64,000 nt of DNA from Lycium barbarum (Eukaryota > Streptophyta > Magnoliopsida > Solanales > Solanaceae), in NCBI RefSeq assembly GCF_019175385.1, contig NC_083341.1, positions 21,584,203 through 21,648,202 on the forward strand, read 5' to 3'. Position numbers and translations under genes: made by a program. Positions within the stretch are counted from its first letter, which is position 1. Each line of letters starts with the position of its first letter. Positions 22,720-33,673 of the stretch are shown here, in pieces. Below the pieces are notes generated by a model. It was not told the origin of the DNA, made no database searches, and was given only the letters and a program-made list of their open reading frames with translations.

Positions 22720-22951
22720 TCTTTTTATTTAAGGACGAAAAGATCTTATTCATCTCACCTCGATAGTAAGGGGTAAAGCCAGACATCTCTTGAACCTTTT
22801 TTCTGATGCAATCTTAATATTGCAAATGATGTAACCAGTTTTTCTTTTAGCTCCTTTGATTTTGTACTGGATGTGAACCTGGATTTTGCACTCATTTGTA
22901 CCCCAGGATGCTTCTGTTAATAAGATATTATTCCTTTATCAAAAAAAAATT
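22720..22951 (+). mobile_element. Possible LINE 3' end with poly(A)
   Basis: A tract with ctcctttgattttgtactgg...cacccaggatgcttctgttaataagatattattcc ends in an A-run (22941-22950). This resembles the 3' tails of plant LINEs. No reverse transcriptase sequence is present, so it would be a strongly truncated copy. The preceding 500 bp (22190-22720) show a repeated ttgcttatggataatgctgga motif (22616 and 22678) but no gene. Confidence 0.35.
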
Positions 22952-23101
22952 GAAATGAGTTGAGATTGCCTTATTTTCCCTTCTAGTTTACCAAAATTTT
23001 CCGGTTTAATTATATTTTAGTTTTTCCATTCAGAGACAATCAAATACATGAGGAGTTATTGTTTGCAAGTGTGTTCTCAGTTTGCTGATTAATCTTATTC
23101 A

Positions 23102-23302
23102 AGAAGGGGTGGAGCTAGAAAGTTATATATGGCTTCAGCCGAACTTAGTAACTTTAATCCAAAATCCTATATTTGTATCAAGAAATCAACTAAATATGTA
23201 CAAGAATTAAACCCAGAACTCAGACAGTTACTAACACCTGATGTCGCTATCCTAGAATTTAGAACCTATAAAGTTCAAATTCTGGCTTCGCCTCTGCAAT
23301 CA
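23102..23302. mobile_element. hAT-type miniature element (ggtggagc ends)
   Basis: The left end aggggtggagctagaaagtta pairs with the inverted right end tctggcttcgcctctg. This is the same family as 4479-4695, but the TSD is not clear. An 83-codon frame running through it is not considered a gene. Confidence 0.55.
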
Positions 23303-23651
23303 TGCGTGGGATTTGATTTCTTGGTGGTTCCTGATTTAGTTGTGACAATTGGTTTCCTATTCTCCCCGTTGCCAGTGTAGATAACATAACTTTTTGATAT
23401 TAGCCTATATGGCCAAACTTTGTTTGTAACTCATCTAATGGCAACAAAATCTGGGCAGAATTCTGCCTTGTTTCCTTGTTGAAATAGTATGTCACTTTTA
23501 TGGTTAAAAGTGCTTGTTCTGGTAATGATGTATGCTTGCAGTACAAATTAGGTGTGTTATTTTTCACTTTAATGACTACATGCTGATATGCAACAGAATC
23601 CTAAAGCTTGCAATTGCATATTCTGAACTTGTAATTAAGTCACTGACTTTA

Positions 23652-23782
23652 CCAACAACAACAACTTACCAGGTGAAATCCCACAAAGTGGGGTCTGGAG
23701 AGGATAGACTGTACGCAGACCTTACTCCTATCTTGAGAGGTAGAGAGGTTGTTTCTGATAGACCCGAGCACAAGAACAAGTA
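23652..23782 (-). mobile_element. TS-type SINE, minus strand
   Basis: Read on the minus strand it gives ...gaaacaacctctctacctctcaagatag...taaggtctgcgtacagtc...agaccccactttgtgggatttc...ttgttgttgttgg, the 3' two-thirds of a TS SINE ending in TTG repeats. Confidence 0.75.
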
Positions 23783-24149
23783 ATTTAAAGCAGTAAATAT
23801 AAAAAAATCCATGACAAAATGCTATGGAAAGCTAAGTCACTGGCTTTACCGAGCTTCCATTTTTACTACCTTTGTTATTGATCAGTTAACATCAACTTTA
23901 CTAATGTTTTCGACCAAATGGGTACAATGACTTTTTCCATTTCTGGGCTGAAGTTATTTTCCTTAATATCACTATTCCAACCAACACTTAGACATCATTA
24001 TTACAACTTGATACACAAAACTTCACCAGAACACTATTGATTTGCTAACATTATTGTCGATATTTAATAAACATTAGCTTTTAAAAATCTTTTTCTAAAA
24101 ATGATTTCCGTAATACCAAGTATACACATTGTTGAAGGCATAATTAAAT

Positions 24150-24543
24150 AAATAAAAGTATTCACCCTAACAATTTAAGCTTTTAGCTGATATAGTCATA
24201 CACTTCATTATGGTATCAAATCCGACAGAGGTCCTAGGCTCAGTCTCAACGCCACGCATTATCAAAAATAATTTTCACGATAATTACACACCTCAACATG
24301 AAGAGTCTTGTCTCGAATCTTTGAGCACACAAAATGATAGTTAAGCTCGGTATGTTTCATCCTTGAGTGGAAGACACTATTGGCACAAATGCATGAACAG
24401 AACAGGTTCAGTGTGTGAAGAATGAGCAAGATCGTGAAAGGGATTGCACGTCCAACGATGAGTCAATATTCAGCTCCCGTGGAAGAACGAACAATGACTT
24501 GTTGTTTCTTGATGACCAGGAGCCCGCAAGAAATTAACAAAAC
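24150..24543. other. Region with a degenerate initiator-tRNA-like motif
   Basis: The run caatttaagcttttagctgatatagtc ... atggtatcaaatccgacagaggtcctaggctcagtctc (24168-24250) resembles the retroelement segment tggtatcagagc...gaggtcctgggttcgaatc, related to initiator tRNA-Met. No LTR pair was found, so this is only a remnant. No gene is seen. Confidence 0.35.
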
Positions 24544-25147
24544 TGCGATGGGCAATTCACACGATTGCCCCTATCTTGGGGTGGTCTTTAATTTTTGCCC
24601 CTGAAATCGTTGGTCTTTAATTTTTGCTTGTCGGCACTTTAAGTAATTAAAAAGTAGCCGAAAATATCCCTGACATTCTGAGTTCGAATTCCAGCAGAGT
24701 AAAAAAAAAAATCACAAGACAAGGTTTCATAACAAACTATTCGGGCAAAGTTACATAGAAAGTATGTCTTGTCCAGCAGTAGAAATTAAGCTATCCTACA
24801 GAACTATGCTACAAAGCATAGGTTCTATGTAAAGTATGTCTTGTCCGGCATAATTCTGTAGAAATTAAGTTATCCTACAGAACTATGCCATGAAAACTAT
24901 GTCTTATCCGACATAGTTATGTAGAAATTAAGTTATCCTACAAAAGACATAGTTTATGTGTAACTACATTGAAATTATGCCTTGTCCGACATAGTTCTGT
25001 AGGATACTACTACCTTGTCCGGCGTAGCTCTGTAGGATCATACTACAGAACTATGCCTTAAGGCATAACTTTACCCTGAATAGGCATAATTTCTATGAAA
25101 AACTTGCCTTGCGATTTTTTTTTTTTTTACTCTGCTGGGGTTCAAAC

Positions 25148-25335
25148 CAGTGTTTTAAAAGGCGGGGGCGTAAGGCGAGGCGTTTTATGTCTGCCTCAGC
25201 GAGGCGTAAGCCCCGAGGCACGAGGCGTAAGCCTCATGGGACTTTAATTTTTAGTATTTTATAAAATGATATAATTATAATAAATACTTTTAAATTGGTT
25301 AAATAACGTAAAAAATTGAAGAAAACAATAAATAA

Positions 25336-25425
<90 letters not shown>

Positions 25426-25925
25426 TACTCCACCCCCACAAAAAAACTAATTAGAACAATCTATTATACGTACTTACAAGTATAAGTGACTGCTCGTTAC
25501 TTTTTTGAGATAGTAGAAGACAAGATAAATAATTGGAAAAGAACATATATTAGGCATTCTAGCAATAAAAAAAGGTCTTGACTTTTAAATTTAATGTTTC
25601 AGTTCCTTTTTAAAATATTTGAGTAATTACATGTTGACTTTTGAAAATTTGGGCATTATACTAAGGACTTATTTAACAAATTTCATTTTAGTTTGAAGAA
25701 GTTTTCTGGACTTACGCCCCAACAAAACAAAACTCGCCCCAAACGCCTAGGCTTACGCCCCAACAAAAAAAAAACTCGCCCCAAACGCCTGGGCGTACGC
25801 CCCAAATTGCTGAGCCTACGCCTTTGGGGACTTGCGCCCCGACCCATCGCCCCGAGGCATTTTTGGTACGCCCCGCCCCGGGGCTCGCCCCGAGGCTCGC
25901 CTCAAAAACGCCTTTTAAAACACTG
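25148..25925. mobile_element. hAT element with CAGTGTTTTAAAAGGCG ends
   Basis: The 17-bp ends CAGTGTTTTAAAAGGCG are perfectly inverted. An exact 8-bp duplication GTTCAAAC flanks the element (25140-25147, 25926-25933), diagnostic of hAT insertion. The interior has GC-rich repeats with ttacgccccaac / ggcgtaagccccgag motifs and a long TA microsatellite. There is no transposase. A second member lies at 56720-57666. Confidence 0.92.
25339..25413. repeat. TA microsatellite
   Basis: An uninterrupted AT dinucleotide run of about 75 bp lies inside the hAT element. Confidence 0.95.
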
Positions 25926-26674
25926 GTTCAAACCCAGAATTTCTAATTTCATAGACCAGCGAATAAGGGTACTTTAAATGAGAAGTAGGGACAAAAATTA
26001 AAGACCAACGATTTGAAGGGAAAAAAATTAAAGACCAGTCCATATGAAGGACGATCCGCGCAAAAAAATGAACTGGGATTCATCCCCATATTTTGGAGTA
26101 TCACTAACATTCAAACGGATTATTTACCATTCATAGCCTAAATTCTTCCTTGAGCCTGATGCATGAGGTTTATAACATCTTCTATATTATTATTCATTGA
26201 CTCTTTTCATCTTATCAAGCACGAATTGTACGAGAACCAATGTTTAAACAGAGAGATTAATTAAGTTAATAGGTTGTGATCTTTTAAGTTAATTTGTATG
26301 ACGTGAACACTGTCACGCCAACTGTTGGTGATTTACATGAATGGCGTTGGAGGTGGGAGATTCTGAATTTTTTACTCTGCTTGGTCATGGTGGGTAAAAC
26401 TTTTGACTTTTGACCTTAAAGGTTTGTTCATGGGACAAGCGGGGGTCAAAAGATCAAGACCTCCCACCTCCAAAGTCATTGGGTGTAATTTCGTGCAGCC
26501 CAAGTGTCTAGTTGACAATACGTGATAGGGCTTGCCAATACTTGGGAATTATTTCGAGTGAAGTGGACAAATAGCCGCTTTCAAGACTACTATTGAAAAA
26601 ATAGTCGAAATTTATAAGATTTACGAGTAATATTTAGTCGTATTGGAGCAAACTTCAAACATCGGTCAAAATCA

Positions 26675-26713
26675 AAGGTCTGAATTTTGAATGCAATTCA
26701 AAATTCAGACCTT
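26675..26713. repeat. Perfect 18-bp hairpin
   Basis: The arms aaggtctgaattttgaat and attcaaaattcagacctt are separated by gca. It could form a stable stem, and no T-run follows. Its role is unknown. Confidence 0.8.
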
Positions 26714-27702
26714 CGGGGGAGTTTAGGCTTTGGCAGTACAAAGACTTCATACCTAAAGGTTTGAACAAGAACAAAAAGCAGCGTCAATAAAAAGAGGTCT
26801 CAAGTTTGCCTCTCTAGCTAAATCTTAAATACATTATAAAAATTAAAAACTATCATTCAAATAACGTATCTAAAACTGGCGATCTGATGCTATTTATTTC
26901 TACAATTATTTTCCTCATAGGTTTTAATGAATTTCCCTGTAAGAAAATAGAAGAAATAAAGGAGGAAATGCAATTGTCTGACTAATTACTTTAAATGAAA
27001 AAGAGATCGAGTAATAAAACATTAGGAAGATTTAGGAAAACATAGCTGTAGAGATGATTTAGGGCCCTCAAGAGTGGCAGGGTTAAGAAGGCGTGCACAA
27101 ATTGCTTATGATTTTGAGTGGCAAAAAATGTCCAGAAAAGGCCAAACAATCAAATCTTTTCCTTTTGGTCGCCTTTAAGCAGGGCCCTATACAATCCCAT
27201 GCCCCATTCTTCTTTGCTTAATTTGACTTCTTTTAGTTTCCTTAATCATCTTGTCATCTCACGTGTTGCCAAATTCCATCTTCTTTAAACCTCTCAACCA
27301 CACACACAACCCCACTCTGCCAGAGAAAGATTCAGGATTTTAATTTTATTAATTCGAGCTTGGAATTTTATCACAGCTCATTTGATTTTTTGAGTTTGAA
27401 ATTCACTATTTATACTTATTTACTGAATTTTCTGATGCATATAATGTCTGAGTCAAAGCTACTGAATTCGGATGAACTCACAAGTAACATTTTACATCTG
27501 CCCTGGACTCCGCGACCCTACTATCCATCAAAAGAATACCTTGGAATTCATACAATATGATCAAATGGGGGCCAAGGCATGATCACATATACAGCTTTAT
27601 TTGTCTAGCTTTACGTACGAAATTTACTTGGTATAGGTCTTTTTGTCCTAGTTCAACTTGTTGCCCATTCCATTGTACAATAGCTAATATTTTCACGTGT
27701 GG

Positions 27703-27863
27703 CGGAGTCAGAATTTTCAGTAAGAGAAGTTAAATATAAAAATGTTAAACATGAAGAAGACAAGAAAATTCAATATAGTATATATACTTAAAAAGAAAAT
27801 TCACCTATCTACATTGTGTACTTTTTCAACGAAGGAATGCCAGGTGAGGGTGGCTCCGCCACT
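27703..27863. mobile_element. hAT-type miniature element fragment
   Basis: The left end gtgtggcggagtcagaatttt pairs with the inverted right end gtggctccgccactg, the ggcggag family seen at 4479. No convincing 8-bp duplication survives. Confidence 0.5.
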
Positions 27864-29078
27864 GATTCCCTCTGGCCCCAAAAAGAATTCAGGGGTTTAG
27901 ACTATGACAGTTTAACTTGTGATGTGAATTTGACGTCTTTCTTAATTCTCTTAAAGGATAATACACATATATTCATAAACCACGTAAAGATGCACAAAAT
28001 CACATTGTTTTATCACAGCCAAAGAGAAGAAACTAGTCATTTACACCAAAATTGATAGTAGTAGGAAATTGGGAATGACAATAGATGGGGCGGAGTGAGT
28101 TGGAATCACAGAAAAACTCTATGCGGGGCAGGGCTGGTTGAGTGTTTTCAAGTTAAGCCTTAACCCGCCCCGCTGCCATCCCTAGATAGTAGTAGTCATT
28201 TTCCTGGAACGAAGGGAATAAAACAAAAGATACACAATCCCTGGATCAGTTTATATATGGTTTCTATTCAATTGACATTTATGGTATACCACAAATATAA
28301 CTATTTGTCCTAATTTATGAGTCACGCTTTCTTTATTAGAACATATCAATGATTATCGTAGGTAACGGCCTAATATTCCACATAATTTTCTCAAACTTGA
28401 ATATTATTCAAATCAGATACCAATTCAACTTTCAGTTGTAATGCGTATGTCATTTCTTCCATTGATTCTAATATACTAGTTATATTAACTTATCAACCTC
28501 CATGTCATGCAAGTAAAGTGTGTACGTATAAAGTATGCTGCATTTGAGCCTACTCAAAAGAGCAGGTTTACAATGCACGCATAGTCCGTTTCTCAGTCAA
28601 AATATATGGTACTCATTCATAATCGATTAACTCACTTTTATGTACTAACATGTTACATTTTAATTTTTATCAGTGCAGTAACACCATTTATAACATGTTA
28701 GTTACCATTTTCATCGGGTTATCGACTATTAATATTTATCATAAAGATTAATAAGATGTCTACCTAACAGTTGACATAATTGTGCAAGTATTGTTTATAC
28801 TGTCAGTGTATATATAAGAACTTAAAACACGTTCATAATTTATAGTAGAAAAGAAAAATTAAAGGCTGTATGTTCAGGGACTATAATGAGCTAACTATAC
28901 TTGATTAAACAAAAGCAAGAAAGAACAAAGAAGAAAGAAACCAAAACTCTTGCTCACCAATGAGCATAATATGAATAAGGACGTCCCCAACAACTTATTA
29001 TTACAAAACCATGTGAGAGGAATCATGGTAGATACCAAATATAAACATCTAGAAAACATCTTTTCTTTCTCTTCCTTG

Positions 29079-29087
29079 TATATATTC
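29079..29087 (+). promoter_or_regulatory. TATA box of the laccase gene
   Basis: The motif gtatatatt lies in ttccttgtatatattcaagcc, 50-58 bp upstream of the start codon at 29137. That spacing implies a short 5' UTR of roughly 25-30 nt. Inferred from position. Confidence 0.5.
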
Positions 29088-29136
29088 AAGCCTTGTATTA
29101 TAACATATCATCTCTTTTTATTGTCCAACTCTCAAC

Positions 29137-31960
29137 ATGACAAACTTGATTACTGCTTTGTTTATTTACTTCTTATTATACTTGTTTCTCTTCAATAACC
29201 ATAGCAACTATGTTGTGGGTTTCACATCACAACGGCAAGGAGGCAGATCAACAATATTCTATGATTTCAAGGTTTTTTTTGGCATTTTTTTTTATTAGCC
29301 AAGTGGTATTTTTATCAAAATGGTACTTCTCACCTTTTTTTTTCTTTTTCCAGGTGCAAACTACTAGAATCACTAAGCTATGTAACACCAAAGACATTCC
29401 AACCATCAATGGAATGTATCCAGGTCCAGTTGTTTATGCTCAAGAAGACGATAAAGTTATCATCAGAGTTACCAATGAATCCCCATACAATATTACAATC
29501 CACTGGTAACTAGTAGTACTAAAAAACTCCAGTTCTATTTCTCATCTCTTTTTCACATTATGGAAAATCAAGCTTACCTGAGCTTCCAACATTTCATCAG
29601 GCATGGCATCCAGCAGAGGCTATCGTGTTGGTCCGATGGTCCTTCCTACATAACACAATGCCCCATGCAAACTGGGCAAAACTTCACGTACGAGTTCACT
29701 CTGCAACAACAAAAGGGCACATTTTTCTGGCATGCTCATGTTTCATGGCTTCGAGCCACTCTTTATGGTGCCATTGTTGTTTACACTAAGAAGGGTGTCC
29801 CTTACCCTTTCAAGTTCCCCTATGAAGAGCATATCATTATGTTAGGTACATTTTATACTGTCAATGTATATAACTTACACAATTTTTTAAGAATATGAAT
29901 GTTATTTTTTCAATTACTAATCTGAAAACAATCTTATTTTCACAGAGTTTCTTAAAAGATTAAATTATATACACTGATTTCTAAAAGTATTTTTGCTATT
30001 CTCAAACTTGGGAATATACAGGGGAATATTGGATGAAAGACATGGTGCAAATTGAGCAGGCAGTATTAGCTAGTGGTGGAGCTCCACCACCGGCGGATGC
30101 TTTTACCATCAATGGCCAACCCGGCCCTAATTATAATTGCTCTGCTAATGGTAATCTTTTACATTCATTACTCAACTTTTACTTCCATCTTTTAACTCAA
30201 TGGGGAAAATGACAAAAGTTGCATCATTACTCTGTCATATTTGTTACTCCTTCCGTCTCAATCTATGTGACACACATTGACTTGACACATAATTCAAGAA
30301 AGAATGTACGACTTTTGAAATTTATGGACTAAAACAAGCCATAGATATTTTGTGGCTATAAATTATCTCACAAGGGTATACTGAGAAGCTTTAAGTTAGA
30401 ATGTACGACTTTTGAAATTTATGGACTAAAACAAGCCATAGATATTTTGTGGCTATAAATTATCTCACAAGGGTATACTGAGAAGCTTTAAGTTAAATTG
30501 TTTCTAAATATAAAAAGTATCATTCTTTTTTGGACAAAACTTAAAAGGAAATTGTGTCACATAAATTGGGCAGAAGGAGTACTTTGTACTGTTTCTGTTA
30601 GCTAAAAAGTGTTATGATTGTTTCAGATATTTATAAACTAGACGTGGTTCCTGGGAAAACATACTTGTTAAGGTTAATCAATGCAGCTTTGAACCAGGAG
30701 CACTTCTTTGCCATTGCAAATCACAAATTGACAATTGTTGAAGTTGATGGAGAGTACACAAAGCCATTGACCACGGACCGAGTCATGCTCGGGCCGGGTC
30801 AAACCCTAAACGTCCTAGTCACAGCAGATAAACCCATAGCAAGATATTCAATGGCCATAGGACCTTACCAATCTGCTAAGAATGTCTCATTTCAAAATAT
30901 AACATCAATAGCTTACTTCCAGTATTTTGGCGCCACAGCAAATGACTTAAGTTTACCTGCAGCTTTACCGCGTTTTGACGATAATCTTGCCGTTAAGACA
31001 GTCATGGACGGGATTAAGAGTCTTCATCCTGTCGCCGTTCCTAACGATATTGACAGAAACCTATTTGTTACAATTGGACTAAACGTGCAAAAATGCCGGT
31101 CCAAGAATCCCCAAAAAGATTGCAAAGCGAAAGGGGGTGGAGTCATGGCTGCTTCCATGAATAACATCAGCTTTAGTAACCCTAACATCTCAATTTTGGA
31201 AGCTTACTACAAGAACATCAATGGTTACTTCACTGAAGATTTTCCTGGGGTACCCCTGAAGTTCTATGATTTTGCAAATGGGGCACCTAATAATCCTCCT
31301 AACGACACAAATTCTCTGAATGGAACGAGGACCTATGTCCTCGACTATGGGACTAGGGTTCAACTGATCCTACAGGACACCAGCACAGTGTCCACGGAGA
31401 ACCATCCTATTCATCTTCATGGCTACAGCTTTTATGTTGTGGGTTATGGTACCGGAAACTATGATCCTGATACAGCCGACTTCAATCTGGTGGACCCACC
31501 ATACATGAACACAATTGGAGTTCCAGTAGGTGGATGGGCTGCCATTCGATTTGTTGCTGACAATCCAGGTAATAAATTAGAAACTAATTTTTGGGCTTTT
31601 TTCATTTTTGGCTTGTCGTCCAAAATATACAAAACATATACACTGATTATGTATATTATAGGTATATATATGTATATTTATACTTAGCATACAAAACCTA
31701 TACATTTGCTGGCTATTTTGTAAATTAGATCACCGAAAGGCATTGGACTGTAATTATCTCAACAGAAGCTCATCTCTTAATTATTACAGTCTTGTATAAA
31801 ACTCATGGATGGACCATTTTTATGTATAGGGGTATGGTTTATGCACTGTCATTTGGAGATACATTTATCGTGGGGCTTATCAGTGGTGTTCATTGTGAAG
31901 AATGGGGAAGGGCCATTAGAAAGACTTCCTCATCCTCCAGCAGACTTGCCCAGATGCTAG
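29137..31960 (+). CDS. Laccase (multicopper oxidase), six exons, intact
   Basis: Exons are 29137-29271, 29354-29505, 29601-29845, 30022-30150, 30627-31568 and 31830-31960, giving 577 residues. Exons 2-4 measure 152, 245 and 129 nt, the sizes I recall as typical of plant laccases. The protein has an N-terminal hydrophobic signal peptide (about 1-28) and the copper sites [26 protein letters not shown] and [12 protein letters not shown]. The axial type-1 position ten residues after the Cys is Leu. It ends LPRC. Laccases oxidise phenolics, such as monolignols or flavonoids, with O2 in the apoplast. The sequence suggests the LAC14/15-like group, but that is tentative. There is no stop or frameshift. 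Intron 4 holds a Stowaway element and intron 5 a miniature element. Confidence 0.95.
30247..30579. mobile_element. Stowaway-type element in laccase intron 4, with internal duplication
   Basis: The ends CTCCTTCCGTCTCAATCTATG and, inverted, CTCCTTCTGCCCAATTTATG lie between TA dinucleotides (30245-30246, 30580-30581). The inner 97 bp are duplicated perfectly in tandem (30302-30398, 30399-30495), which makes this copy about 100 bp longer than usual. Confidence 0.85.
31590..31757. mobile_element. Miniature element filling laccase intron 5
   Basis: The left part ttttgggcttttttcatttttggc and right part ggactgtaattatctc match, inverted, the ends of the element at 34105-34266. The interior has the same tatacac/tatgtat runs. 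It occupies most of the 261-bp intron without touching either splice site. Confidence 0.6.
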
Positions 31961-33673
31961 ATATATATGTGTGTTTATTAGGGTGCAGGTTGACAACAAC
32001 AAACCTGGAAAATTTATATGTTTCCAATTGGAGATTCTTTGACTCACCAAGGGTGCAATAGCATATACACACTGTTTTTCTTTTTCAAAGAATTGGCATT
32101 TGTTGACATTTATAAGTTCATGTAATAGAATAGGAACTTGTCTTTCCTGTTCATCCGTTTGTCTTTTGCATCATGACAAAGCTGTCTTTACGCGGCTTAT
32201 AGACACATGCAGGTAGGTAGAGTTTTGGACACAGGAAAATGGAAATTGACTGATCATTAATAAGAAGTCTAATAAAAAGCGAAATGATAAGTATGAGAAC
32301 CGAGAAGCTGGCTGGTAGTCCCATTTTCTCTTCTAAGCTTACTAAGAACAAAAACCGGTAACTACAAACATGCCTTTAGGTGGCAGATAGCCAACTAATT
32401 ACCTTAAAAACTCAGCTTTGACATTTCCTTCAAGTACAACTGGCAAGTGCTTAGCACAAGCGTTTGATCATTCATATTGTCACAACATTTCTACCATAAA
32501 CTTTGGCAACAGACTTATAAATCACAACTTACAAGATAGAAAAGAAGGGATCCCATTGGAGAAATTTGAAAGCTACCAGTATTCTCTGAATAAAATGTTC
32601 TGAATGGTGTGTGGATTCCAGCAAGTGACAAAGAATACCAGGGACCACAAACAGAAACTGAAGCATTAGAGGTTAGGTAGAGGTACCTTAGTACGCATGT
32701 GCTTCAAATTCAGCTGATTTCTTTCATCAGGAACTGTGAAATCTAACAAATCCATTTTTAATCCACAATAGAAATAGTTATAGATCATAATCTAACAACT
32801 CAACGAAAACCCCCGACTACAAGGATAAAAGAGTGTCTATAAACTTGATTGACTCCATAACTTGCAAGGCTAGTACAACTAACTCTCAATATGACATAGT
32901 CTTGGCAGATAACTAACCAAAAATTACTCCCTCCGCTTCAATTTGCCTGTCTTAGTTTGACTTGGCACAAAGTTTAACAAAATAAAGAAGACTTTCTTGT
33001 GGTCTTAAACTAAAGATATATGTAATGTACCAAAATGCCCTTTGAATCTCATTGTCTTAAAAATTCCATGTAGGATGTTTGCTGTAAAGAGTAACTAGAT
33101 ATAAAAAGTGGCATTCTTTTTGAGACAGCCTAAAAAGGAAAGTAAGACAAACAAACTGAAACGGAGGGAGTAATATAAATAGGCCCTTCACTTTTACAAA
33201 GAGGGATAATTATCTAGCATGCCCTTCCTTGGGGACGTTTTTTGCTCAAATGAGTATTCCACAATCTCATTAAACAAAGTCAGAGCCCTTTTTCAGCCTC
33301 TGTAATCATTAGAATAACTTGAAATACTCATCCTAACAAGAAGCATCGCAGGGAAGGTTGACCTACTTTGTGAGGGGTCTCAAAAGCAATATCGTGGTCA
33401 AAAAAATAGATCACCGTAGCGGAGGTCTTTGGTAGCGAGGTATGCAAAACCATGACTAATTTGACATATATAGAGTTTTCCTGTCTCTCATAATTCTGAC
33501 ATCAAATTTCTATAATTTAATGGTAGATCATATTACGTATGAAACACTGTATTTTAGTTTATTCAGTCAAAGAGAACAATGTTCCTTTCAGAATCATCTC
33601 AATAATACTAAAAAGATTCATTACGGTATACCAATAGCCTGATGGGATAATCTGTGAGATGACAAATCACATA
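31961..33673. other. Intergenic between laccase and the oxidase-like gene (convergent 3' ends)
   Basis: It holds the 3' UTRs of both genes and one full Stowaway element (32927-33170). Nothing else coding is recognised. Short frames at 32151-32603 have no family features. Confidence 0.5.
32927..33170. mobile_element. Stowaway-type miniature element
   Basis: The ends CTCCCTCCGCTTCAATTTGCC and, inverted, CTCCCTCCGTTTCAGTTTG lie between TA dinucleotides (32925-32926, 33171-33172). It is 244 bp with well-kept ends. Confidence 0.85.

Larger units (their letters stand above)
24545..26060. repeat. Foldback repeat of the 'ggtctttaattttt' family, copy 4 (interrupted)
   Basis: The left arm (ttggggtggtctttaatttttgcccctgaaatcg) pairs with the right arm (aaattaaagaccaacgatttgaagg...aattaaagaccagtcc). 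Between them are repeated short palindromic units based on ctatgc/gcatag and cttgtccggcat (24745-25075). Inner B-box-like motifs (gagttcgaattcc near 24681; gttcaaaccc near 25926) mirror copy 3. A 778-bp hAT element interrupts the right inner motif. Confidence 0.6.
26061..29078. other. Long intergenic stretch before the laccase gene
   Basis: No supported gene. Noted pieces are a perfect 18-bp inverted repeat with a 3-nt loop at 26675-26713, a hAT-type fragment at 27703-27863 (gtggcggagtcag...gtggctccgccactg), and a GC-rich fragment with gatggggcggag...cccgccccgctgccatccc at about 28080-28185. Short frames near 27360 and 27816 show no family resemblance. Confidence 0.5.

Noticed and set aside
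25234..25441. Frames encoding long Tyr-Ile repeats
   Set aside because: They are translations of the TA microsatellite inside the hAT element.
27360..27560. A 66-codon frame after a leader-like stretch (cacacacaaccccactctgcc)
   Set aside because: It lacks a plausible protein composition and any recognised family; kept out for want of support.
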